Source: an uncultured Bacilli bacterium (lineage in GTDB: Bacteria > Bacillota_I > Bacilli_A > RFN20 > CAG-826). From it: DNA of 6,086 nucleotides. The translations under genes were made by a program, and so were the position numbers. Below the pieces are notes generated by a model. It did no database searches, was not told the DNA's origin, and saw nothing but the letters and a program-made list of their open reading frames with translations. Where the stretch lies: positions 1 to 6,086 of the forward strand of contig CAKPNG010000060.1 of assembly GCA_934168325.1 (NCBI GenBank). Reading direction: 5' to 3'. This document shows positions 1 through 6,057 of the stretch, piece after piece. The first letter of the stretch is position 1, and each line of letters opens with the position of its first letter.

Positions 1-19
1 ACTTATACTTTGTATAAGT
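1..19. repeat. Perfect 8-bp inverted repeat with 3-base centre
   Basis: ACTTATAC at 1-8 is followed by TTT and then its exact reverse complement GTATAAGT at 12-19. It has too little G+C and no T-run behind it, so it is a poor terminator. It could be a dimeric repressor operator or the edge of a longer dyad that starts outside the window. No regulator can be assigned to it from the sequence. Confidence 0.5.
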
Positions 20-38
20 AATTTCTCAAAAATATTAA

Positions 39-125
39 TTAATCCTAAATTATATAGTGTTAAATCCTAAAAACGGGGTTAATTTCTATCCAACAGGAAA
101 CCCTACAAGATACTCAACAAGATAA
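39..125 (+). other. Possible C-terminal remnant of an unidentified gene
   Basis: One frame is open from 39 to a TAA at 123-125. From about 60 it reads LNPKNGVNFYPTGNPTRYST and then R. Bases 71-120 have 19 G+C of 50, clearly richer than the surrounding sequence, which is why the stretch looks like degraded coding DNA and not an ordinary AT-rich spacer. There is no ATG in the frame (only a GTG at 57) and no Shine-Dalgarno site, and I recognise no family. It may equally be a chance reading. Confidence 0.2.
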
Positions 126-131
126 TATTTA

Positions 132-140
132 TGATATAAT
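132..140 (+). promoter_or_regulatory. Extended -10 promoter (TGATATAAT) for the fic gene
   Basis: TGATATAAT at 132-140 combines the TGn extension with a perfect TATAAT (135-140). No good -35 lies 16-18 bases upstream (112-117 is ACTCAA), which is usual for extended -10 promoters. Transcription normally begins about 6-7 bases after the -10, here at 146-147, which is the A of the fic ATG. The mRNA would therefore be leaderless, in agreement with the absence of a Shine-Dalgarno site. Confidence 0.5.
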
Positions 141-146
141 AGAATC

Positions 147-1142
147 ATGGAAAAATACATACAACCTTTTGTTATAACAAACGACATATTAAAACATGTT
201 TCCTCTATTATGGAAAAAATAGGAAAGATATCATCTTTTGATAATCTATCTAGATTTCCAATACTTAGGAAACAAAATAGAATAAGATCAATTCAATCTA
301 GCTGTGCAATTGAAGCTAATTCTTTAACAATCAATCAAGTAGAAGATGTAATTAATGGCAAAACTGTAATCGGTCCATCTAAAGATATAACTGAAATTAA
401 AAATGCTATTAAAGCTTATGAAATGGCTTATGATAAAAATCCATTTATCGAAAATGATTTAAAATATGTTCACTCTATAATGACTAAAGATTTAATAGAG
501 GCATCTGGTAAATATAGAACTACAGGAGAAGGAGTTATTGATGATAAAGGAAATTTAATTTTTCTAGCACCTCCTAAAGAATTGGTACCTAGTCTTATGT
601 CTAATTTAATTAATTGGGCAAGAGATAACTTTAATATTATAAATCCTTTAATTTTATCTTCTATTTTTCATTATGAATTTGTATTTATTCATCCTTTTAG
701 TGATGGAAATGGAAGAATGGCTAGATTATGGCAAAATTTAATATTAAGCATATGAAAACCAATATTTAAATACATACCAATTGATTCTTTAATAAAGAAA
801 TATCAATTTGAATATTATGATGCTATTAGTAAATCTAATCTAAATGGAGATTCTACAGTTTTTATTGAATTTATGTTAAAAATGATTGATTTATCTTTAA
901 CGGATTTAATTAATGATACTTCTTTAGAAATCGAAAATAGCAGTATATATGTAAATAAATTATTAAAAGTACTAAGCAAAAATAAATGGTATACAAGTAA
1001 AGAAATACAAAGTTTATTAAATTTATCTGATAGAGTAAATTTTAGAAAGAATTATTTAAATCCTGCAATTGAATTAGGATTAATAGAAGTAGAATTTAAA
1101 GATAAAAAAACATCTAAGAATCAAAGATATAAATTAAGATAG
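147..1142 (+). pseudogene. Fic-domain protein (AMPylator type), interrupted by an in-frame TGA
   Basis: Fic proteins transfer AMP or another nucleotide part to hydroxyl groups of target proteins. The first open part is 202 codons (147-755, ending in TGA 753-755). It has the inhibitory-helix motif SCAIEAN at residues 52-58, in the form with EAN replacing EGN, and the complete active-site motif HPFSDGNGRMAR at 182-193. After the TGA the same frame stays open for 128 more codons to TAG 1140-1142. That part continues the family pattern (KPIFKYIPIDS, then FIEFML) and ends in a winged-helix-like domain with the LSDRVNFRKNYLNPAIELGL motif. Read through, the product is 331 residues, the usual size for this Fic subfamily. 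From memory of homologues the TGA occupies a tryptophan position (LSKWNPIF-like), so a single TGG-to-TGA change explains it. All other Trp codons here are TGG, which argues against TGA meaning Trp. The 202-aa fragment keeps the catalytic motif but loses the C-terminal helices and the DNA-binding-like domain. The start at 147 is the first possible one, since TGA at 132 closes the frame upstream. A sequencing error remains possible. Confidence 0.85.
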
Positions 1143-1223
1143 TGAATTAGATTGATATTTTTATTTTAAAACACATATTAAACTTAAAAATAATAATAGA
1201 CTGACATTTTTTAGGATTTTTTA

Positions 1224-1253
1224 TTGATTTTAACTTGTTTATTTTCATATTAT
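1224..1253 (+). promoter_or_regulatory. Candidate promoter for the two-component system
   Basis: A -35-like TTGATT (1224-1229) and a -10-like TATTAT (1248-1253) are separated by 18 bases, giving a start near 1260 and a leader of about 25 bases before the kinase ATG. Both boxes deviate from consensus and the region is A/T-rich, so this is only a plausible call. It is overlapped on its upstream side by an imperfect 11-bp direct repeat (1210-1231). The rest of the 143-base gap (1143-1285) shows no RNA gene and no clear terminator behind fic. Confidence 0.35.
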
Positions 1254-1285
1254 GTGTGAAGATTTAAATACAGCGAAAATATACG

Positions 1286-3112
1286 ATGAAAACTATAAAA
1301 GCTAAAAAAGGAATAATTATAACTACTATATTTACATTATTAATAACAATAATATCTAGTTTTTTATTGATTTTATCTTTTAATTATAATCGAATATATA
1401 ATCTTCCTAAAATTAATGAAACTACATTGAATATAAAAGATTATAATATCGATGATCGTAAAGTAGATTTTTTATTAAATGGAGAATGGGATTTTTATTA
1501 TAATCAATGGATTGTAACTGATAATGATAATGATTTAACTGGTAAGATAACTCTTCCTAATCATTGGAATGATTGTTTTAATATTCCTTCTAGTGGTTAT
1601 GCTTCATATAAATTAAATATAACTAATCCAACAGTAGGAACTTATTTAGGAATAGTATTAAATAGTTTTAGAGGATCTTTTAGAGCATTTATTGATAATA
1701 AACTTGTTGCTTATAGTGGAGAAGTTTATAAAGATAAAGTTGGATTTGTTAGTGGGTATATGGATTATATGAATAATTATGAAGTTACTTCAACTAAAGA
1801 TTTAGAATTAGTTTTAGAGATAGGTTATAACGATTTTGGTGGATTTTATGATACACCTTGGTTAACGTCTAATTTTAATAAGAATACTCAAAAATTAAGT
1901 AATACTATTATTTATATTATTGTATTTATGTTTGGAGCTTTATTAACTTTAGGTATAGTTTTAATAATTATTAATAAAGGGTTTAAAGGATTTTATACGA
2001 CTTTCTTATATGAATTAATTGCTTTTTTATGTCTTATTATTAATCAAATTACATCAAAAGATGGGTCGTTACTATTTAATAAAATGGGATTAATAGATTA
2101 TCGTATTACATCTTTTTTATGTTATTTTTTCTTAGTTATAAGTAGCATCATGTTAATTAATAAATTTCTTAAAAAGAAATTATTTATTTTCTATTTTCTA
2201 GCATTATATGTGGGATTAGCAGGGTTTTCGTTTACAAAATATAACTTAATTATTATTTCTATCTTATTTATTTCAATGTTATTTTTATTATTTTATAGAA
2301 TTAAAGAAGAAAAAGAATTACCTATTGGAACTTATTGTTTAGTTATATTATTAAATTTCATTGAGATATTTGATTATTTAGGATTTATTGTTTTTGGTAC
2401 TGAAGGTGTTGTTTCTTTAACGATGGTATTTATATTAGTTATATTAGTATGGGAAATATATAAGAAAGTTAAAGAATTATCTACGAATAATTTAGAGATT
2501 AAAAAAGATTTAAGTAAAGAAAGAACTAGAGCGTTAGCTTCTCAAATAGAACCTCATTTTATATTTAATAGTTTATCTTCTATTCAAACTTTATTTAATG
2601 AAGATAAAGAAATTGCTAATGAAGCTTTAACAGATTTTAGTAAATTATTAAGAAAGAAGATAGAAGTACTTAAAAAAGAGTTAGTAAGTTTTGAAGATGA
2701 AGTAGATAATATAGAGAATTTTATTAGAATTTATGAAAGACAAAAGAAATCTAATATTAATATTATTTATAATTTAGATTATATAGATTTTAAAGTACCT
2801 GCATTTTCAATTCAGCCTTATATTGAAAATGCATTATTACATTCTAAGATTGACAAAATAGAAGATGGTGAAATAATGATTTCTTCTTTTAAAAATGATG
2901 ATAATATAATTAAGATTGAAGTAAAAGACAATGGATGTGGATTTGATATTAATAATTTAAAAAGTAGTTCCATCGGTATTAAAAACTCAATAGAAAGATT
3001 AAAAATCCTTCTAAATGCAGATGTAATTATCGATTCTAGAATTAATGAAGGAACTACTATTACTATAACTTTTAAGGAATTTGAATATGAAGAAAATAAT
3101 AGTTTGCGATGA
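1286..3112 (+). CDS. Membrane sensor histidine kinase, 7TM-DISM-like with LytS-type kinase core
   Basis: This is the sensor half of a two-component system in the cell membrane. The 608 residues run as follows. One membrane helix is at about 9-32. An extracytoplasmic beta-sandwich of galactose-binding/7TMR-DISM type spans about 55-200 (LNGEWDFYYNQW, LPNHW, GYASYKLNI, IDNKLVAYSG). Seven hydrophobic helices follow at about 206-229, 235-253, 273-292, 298-314, 319-338, 347-370 and 374-391. A short coiled linker leads to a His_kinase (LytS/YehU family) core with QIEPHFIFNSL, where His424 is the likely phosphorylated residue. The ATP-binding domain shows the N box (IQPYIENAL, Asn515), the G1 box (KDNGCGFD, 548-553), the G2 box (SIGIKNSIERL, Gly564) and the NEGTTITI strand. 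All catalytic motifs are present, so the protein should be active. The sensor fold suggests a small ligand, perhaps a sugar, but no substrate can be named. The start at 1286 has only a weak Shine-Dalgarno site but gives a sensible N-terminal anchor. The gene ends in TGA inside the following regulator gene. Confidence 0.9.
   Translation: MKTIKAKKGIIITTIFTLLITIISSFLLILSFNYNRIYNLPKINETTLNIKDYNIDDRKVDFLLNGEWDFYYNQWIVTDNDNDLTGKITLPNHWNDCFNIPSSGYASYKLNITNPTVGTYLGIVLNSFRGSFRAFIDNKLVAYSGEVYKDKVGFVSGYMDYMNNYEVTSTKDLELVLEIGYNDFGGFYDTPWLTSNFNKNTQKLSNTIIYIIVFMFGALLTLGIVLIIINKGFKGFYTTFLYELIAFLCLIINQITSKDGSLLFNKMGLIDYRITSFLCYFFLVISSIMLINKFLKKKLFIFYFLALYVGLAGFSFTKYNLIIISILFISMLFLLFYRIKEEKELPIGTYCLVILLNFIEIFDYLGFIVFGTEGVVSLTMVFILVILVWEIYKKVKELSTNNLEIKKDLSKERTRALASQIEPHFIFNSLSSIQTLFNEDKEIANEALTDFSKLLRKKIEVLKKELVSFEDEVDNIENFIRIYERQKKSNINIIYNLDYIDFKVPAFSIQPYIENALLHSKIDKIEDGEIMISSFKNDDNIIKIEVKDNGCGFDINNLKSSSIGIKNSIERLKILLNADVIIDSRINEGTTITITFKEFEYEENNSLR
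3074..3079 (+). promoter_or_regulatory. Ribosome binding site that sets the response-regulator start
   Basis: AAGGAA lies inside the end of the kinase gene. It is 7 bases from the ATG at 3087 but only 1 base from the TTG at 3081, so the ATG is the real start. The ATG reading also gives the normal REC N-terminus MKKIIVCDDE. Confidence 0.7.
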
Positions 3113-3866
3113 TGAATTAGATTCTATTTATAATGTAATGAAAGTTTTAATTGATAAATCTGATATTTCCATTAGTGTATTTAATGAAGATATTGAAGGA
3201 TCAATTAAAGCTATTAAAGATGAACATTTTGATGCAGCTTTTTTAGATTATAAAATGCCTAAAGTTAATGGTATAGAATTAGCTAGAAAATTAATAGAAA
3301 CTGATAATAATATTAAAATATTATTTATCAGTGGTTATAGTTATGATAAAGAAAAAATAATAGAAGAATTTAAAGATAATTTATTGGGGTTTTTAGATAA
3401 ACCAGTTAGTGAAAAAGATATGATTTCTATTTTAAATAAATTAAAAGAAATTAATGTATGTATAAAAACTTTTGGATCTTTTGATTTATTTATTGATAAT
3501 AAGCCTTTATTATTTCTATCTAAAAAAGCTAAAGAATTATTAGCTTTACTAGTTGATCGAAATGGAAAAAGTGTATCAATGAATGAAGCAATTTGTGCTT
3601 TATGGCCTGATTTAGATATCGAAAAAAGTAAAATTTTATATCGAGATTCAGTTTGGAAATTAAGAAAAGTATTAAAAGATAATGGAATATTATATTTAGT
3701 TAATTTTAATCGAGCTTTATTAAGTATAAATAAAGTAGTTAAATGTGATTATTGGGATTTCTTAGATAATAAAAATAATGATTTTATTTTTGAATATATG
3801 AATAGTTATGAATGGTCGCTTGACACTCAATATTATCTTTCTAAAATAAAAACCATCGTAGATTAG
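3087..3866 (+). CDS. Response regulator, REC plus SARP-like winged-helix DNA-binding domain
   Basis: This is the cytoplasmic partner of the kinase and a transcription regulator of 259 residues from the ATG. The receiver domain (1 to about 120) has the acidic pair Asp8-Asp9, phospho-acceptor Asp54 in FLDYKMPKVNG, the switch Ser82 in FISGY, and Lys105-Pro106 in LDKPV. From about 124 a winged helix of OmpR/SARP type follows (KTFGSFDLFIDNKPL, KAKELLALLVDRNG, ICALWPDL, SVWKLRKVLKDNG). A short tail (CDYWDFLDN ... YMNSYEW) matches the truncated BTAD-like ending I recall in Bacillota regulators of this type. The gene overlaps the kinase end by 26 bases, so the two are co-transcribed and probably translationally coupled. 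A kinase with a LytS-type core usually pairs with a LytTR or AraC output, but the pairing of a 7TM-DISM kinase with a SARP-like output is also familiar. Regulators with such winged helices bind tandem direct repeats, and one lies immediately downstream at 3863-3884. Confidence 0.9.
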   Translation: MKKIIVCDDELDSIYNVMKVLIDKSDISISVFNEDIEGSIKAIKDEHFDAAFLDYKMPKVNGIELARKLIETDNNIKILFISGYSYDKEKIIEEFKDNLLGFLDKPVSEKDMISILNKLKEINVCIKTFGSFDLFIDNKPLLFLSKKAKELLALLVDRNGKSVSMNEAICALWPDLDIEKSKILYRDSVWKLRKVLKDNGILYLVNFNRALLSINKVVKCDYWDFLDNKNNDFIFEYMNSYEWSLDTQYYLSKIKTIVD

Positions 3867-3884
3867 CACTTTTTTAGCACTTTT
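3863..3884 (+). promoter_or_regulatory. Perfect tandem 11-bp direct repeat, candidate operator of the response regulator
   Basis: TTAGCACTTTT occurs twice without a gap (3863-3873 and 3874-3884), with a period of exactly 11 bases or about one helical turn. The layout of 7 mixed bases plus 4 T's, repeated, resembles the pho box bound head-to-tail by two PhoB winged helices. The first copy includes the stop codon of the regulator gene. A -10-like TATAAA at 3904-3909 lies 19 bases beyond the repeat with no proper -35, which suits an activator-dependent promoter. The binding protein is inferred, not shown. Confidence 0.5.
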
Positions 3885-3889
3885 ATTGT

Positions 3890-3909
3890 TATCATTAACG
3901 ATATATAAA
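3890..3909 (+). promoter_or_regulatory. Promoter region of the downstream gene pair, with an imperfect dyad
   Basis: TATCATTAACGATA (3890-3903) is a 14-base dyad with a single mismatched pair. It runs into an AT-rich -10-like segment whose best hexamer is TATAAA at 3904-3909. A start would fall near 3915, almost on the Shine-Dalgarno site, so a -10 further upstream or read-through from the regulator gene is also possible. The dyad could be a second operator or chance in AT-rich DNA. Confidence 0.3.
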
Positions 3910-3925
3910 ATAAAAGGGGAAAAAT

Positions 3926-4306
3926 ATGGCAAAATTTAACAAAAATAATTACAATTTTCTTAATTTAGCTGAGAATGATGTTAGTCAATTAAGCGTTACT
4001 GAATTAGATAACGCACTTCGTGATACAAAAGAAATTCTTAAAATGACTAAATATAAGATTACAAAAACAATTATGAATCTTCAATTAGTCAACGGATTAG
4101 TATCTGTTAGAGGTGGCGAATTCAAAAGTATAAATGCTTTTTTTGCTAGAGTTAAAATGGGTAGCGTAACCAAAGAAGAGAAAAAATTAATTAAAAAAGT
4201 TCTTGCAACTGCTAAATGGTACTATAGATTAAAAGTAATTATTGTTATGATTACTAAAAATCAAAGTGTTGATAGTATTGATCCAATGCTCGCTATTAAA
4301 AAATAA
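3926..4306 (+). CDS. Small basic protein of unknown function
   Basis: I do not recognise a family for this 126-residue protein. It has 23 Lys/Arg against 11 Asp/Glu, no signal peptide and no convincing membrane helix. It appears mostly helical, with a central VRGGEFKSINAFFARVKMG segment and a basic KEEKKLIKKVL stretch. That composition would suit a nucleic-acid-binding or structural cytoplasmic protein, but this is inference. A strong AAGGGG (3914-3919) sits 6 bases before the ATG. Its codon use differs from the neighbouring regulator genes: 6 of 13 leucines are CTT or CTC, and several codons end in C (AAC, TAC, TTC, ACC, GGC) along with a CGT arginine. This may mean higher expression or another origin. 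It follows the direct-repeat operator and precedes a TPR-like gene by two bases, so the two are likely an operon. The start of LSVTELDNALRDTKEIL faintly recalls ribosomal protein L29, but the rest does not fit. Confidence 0.75.
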   Translation: MAKFNKNNYNFLNLAENDVSQLSVTELDNALRDTKEILKMTKYKITKTIMNLQLVNGLVSVRGGEFKSINAFFARVKMGSVTKEEKKLIKKVLATAKWYYRLKVIIVMITKNQSVDSIDPMLAIKK

Positions 4307-4308
4307 TT

Positions 4309-5481
4309 ATGTTCTTTTTTAATAAGAAAGATAAAAAAGAAGAATCATTATTTACTCAAGCGATAAATGCTTATAAAGATTCTAGATATAACGATGCATA
4401 TAATTTAATAAAAGAAGCAAGTGAAGTAGATAATACTGGAAGAGCTTATTTCTGTTTAGGATTATTATCGATAAATTATAATTGTGTCCCTCGTGATCAA
4501 CAGGATATCAATGTTTTCGCTGATTATATGTCTAAAGCTATGGAAAAAGGCAAAGAAGCTCCTTATGGACTTGTTGCTTATGCTTTAGATTGTTCAGGTC
4601 AACATGATATGCTTTTAGATTTTATTGATAACAATTTAGATGATGTCGATGATGGATTATTTAATTTATATGTTGCTAAAGCTTATATGGGTATGTTTTC
4701 TGATGATAAGAAATATACTGACTTTGAAATTACTAAAAAAGCTATAGGTAAAGCAATAGATAATGCTGAAGAAACTTATAAAAAATATCAAAAAGGCAAT
4801 GAGGAAGAAATTGAATATTCTTTATATAGTGAATTTGATAAATCTATTAATTTAAGTAATATTTTAGGATTAACTTATTGGGCATGTGCCAGATTCATGT
4901 TTTTATATGAGGATAGTTTCTCTAGAGATAATTTTCTTGCAATGATTGAAACTTCTTTTAAATATTTAAATAATGATGGAGATATATTTACGGCTTATTA
5001 TCTTTATTTAATTGCTATTTATAATAATTATTTTGGCTTAAGTGATTTAGAATTAGCTAATGATCTAATTGGAAAAATGGATGCTTTATACTTATCTTTT
5101 GATGATAATGATAGTAAAAATTATGAATCTCAATATGATTATTTATGGGATCAATATAATAAATTTTATGAAAAAGAATCTCAAAGATTAAGAGAACGTA
5201 ATATTCATTTTAGTGATATTGATGATCATAATGATTTAAATATAAAAAATGTTGGTAAAGCTATAATGGATTGGGCTAATACACCATCTAGTGAAGAAAT
5301 AACTACTAAGTATTATATAATTGATGGAAGAAAATATACTAAGGGTGATTTCAATTATTTATATGATGAATTAGGCAACAAAACTAATATTATAGTTGAT
5401 GAATTAGAAAGAGTTCGTGATGAAAATTATAATGAAATTGGTTATTTTAATGAAAAAGGTCTTTTTATAAAATCTAGATAA
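4309..5481 (+). CDS. TPR/Sel1-like helical repeat protein with a distinct C-terminal segment
   Basis: Specific function unknown. This acidic, cytoplasmic 390-residue protein begins with a charged MFFFNKKDKKEE. Its helical-hairpin pattern recalls TPR or Sel1-like repeats (for example QAINAYKDSRYNDAYNLIKEA at about 17-37, AYFCLGLLS at 46-54, then further helices to about 290), which normally serve as protein-protein contact surfaces. From about 333 the character changes: YYIIDGRKYTKGDF, then LYDELGNKTNI and VRDENYNEIGYFNEKGLF. These look like one or two short beta-type motifs with Asp/Asn-Gly turns, resembling the small repeats often found at the ends of Bacillota surface or accessory proteins. 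There is no signal peptide or membrane helix. The ATG is two bases after the stop of the 126-aa gene and has no Shine-Dalgarno site, so translation probably depends on coupling to that gene. The two proteins may act together. A strong terminator follows. Confidence 0.8.
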   Translation: MFFFNKKDKKEESLFTQAINAYKDSRYNDAYNLIKEASEVDNTGRAYFCLGLLSINYNCVPRDQQDINVFADYMSKAMEKGKEAPYGLVAYALDCSGQHDMLLDFIDNNLDDVDDGLFNLYVAKAYMGMFSDDKKYTDFEITKKAIGKAIDNAEETYKKYQKGNEEEIEYSLYSEFDKSINLSNILGLTYWACARFMFLYEDSFSRDNFLAMIETSFKYLNNDGDIFTAYYLYLIAIYNNYFGLSDLELANDLIGKMDALYLSFDDNDSKNYESQYDYLWDQYNKFYEKESQRLRERNIHFSDIDDHNDLNIKNVGKAIMDWANTPSSEEITTKYYIIDGRKYTKGDFNYLYDELGNKTNIIVDELERVRDENYNEIGYFNEKGLFIKSR

Positions 5482-5516
5482 TTTATCTAATAAAACTCTG
5501 AAATTAAATGTGTATG

Positions 5517-5543
5517 AGGAAGTAGAAAATTCTACTTCCTTTT
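5517..5543 (+). terminator. Rho-independent terminator
   Basis: An 11-bp perfect stem (AGGAAGTAGAA at 5517-5527 with TTCTACTTCCT at 5530-5540) closes on a very short A-rich loop and runs into T's up to 5543. It ends the transcript carrying the basic protein and TPR-like genes and separates it from the hydrolase gene. The stem is symmetrical, but the T-run lies on the + strand side (AAAA is not found on the other side), so it works mainly in this direction. Confidence 0.85.
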
Positions 5544-5607
5544 GTATTGGAATAATAATTAATAATTATAATTTGTCCTTAAAAATGTACATAAAATAGT
5601 TTATAAA

Positions 5608-5656
5608 TATAATAATTAGTTATTTAGTTATAATAATATTAATCATATTTAAGGAG
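5608..5656 (+). promoter_or_regulatory. Candidate promoter and ribosome binding site of the hydrolase gene
   Basis: Two perfect TATAAT hexamers occur at 5608-5613 and 5629-5634, neither with a good -35 at the right distance. AAGGAG at 5651-5656 is 8 bases before the ATG and is the best Shine-Dalgarno site of the window. The remaining spacer after the terminator is almost only A and T and shows nothing else. Confidence 0.45.
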
Positions 5657-5664
5657 TATCAATT

Positions 5665-6057
5665 ATGTTAGGAGCAATTATTGGTGATATGGTTGGATCT
5701 ATTTATGAATTTGATCCAATTAAAACTAAAGATTTTGAGATATATAATCATAATTTTCATATGACTGATGATTCTTTATTAACTTTAGGAGTTATGAAAG
5801 TATTATTAAGACATTATCCAATTAAATATGATAAAGAATCATTATTATCTATTCAAAATGATTTAATTAAAGAATTTAGTAATATTTATTTATTAAATAA
5901 AGATGTAGAATTTGGATATTTATTTAAAAAATGGGCAATAGATGCTTTAAATAATAAAGCTAAGCCATATAATTCATATGGCAATGGTAGTGCGATGAGA
6001 ATATCTCCAGGATTGTGTCCCTTTGTTGTAGGTCTCCCTAAAATTAAATACAATTAA
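5665..6057 (+). pseudogene. ADP-ribosylglycohydrolase (DraG/ARH-like), N-terminal part only
   Basis: Members of this family remove ADP-ribose from proteins or small molecules using two Mg2+ ions. Residues 1-115 fit the family closely: MLGAIIGDMVGSIYEF, IKTKDF, the metal-ligand motif MTDDS (33-37), and YNSYGNGSAMRISP (102-115). Directly after this, from residue 116 (6010), the reading changes to GLCPFVVGLPKIKYN and stops at 6057. Family members continue for about 130-180 further residues, including the second metal motif (DTD-type), which is missing here. The product is therefore very probably inactive. The sequence from 6011 to 6040 is 14/30 G+C, unlike the gene before it, so an insertion or assembly junction is more likely than a point mutation. 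The start at 5665 is secured by the AAGGAG site and the conserved N-terminus. Confidence 0.8.

Noticed and set aside
873..1142. Separate 89-aa gene for the winged-helix part of Fic
   Set aside because: It is in the same frame as the first part, the coding pattern is continuous from 756, and no ribosome binding site precedes the ATG at 873. It is the tail of the broken fic gene.
1143..1207. Hairpin terminator behind fic
   Set aside because: Only loose A/T pairings can be drawn, with no G+C-containing stem followed by a T-run.
1252..1305. 17-codon upstream ORF (MCEDLNTAKIYDENYKS) overlapping the kinase start
   Set aside because: No ribosome binding site, and its ATG overlaps the proposed -10 hexamer, so it would not be in the transcript. 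Probably chance.
3081..3086. TTG at 3081 as start of the response regulator
   Set aside because: It is only one base from the AAGGAA site, and the extra two residues are not part of the receiver domain. The ATG at 3087 has correct spacing.
147..6057. Mycoplasma code (TGA as Trp) for the whole window
   Set aside because: All 17 Trp codons in the open frames are TGG, and the kinase ends at TGA with the expected overlap. One TGA is better explained as a lesion in fic.
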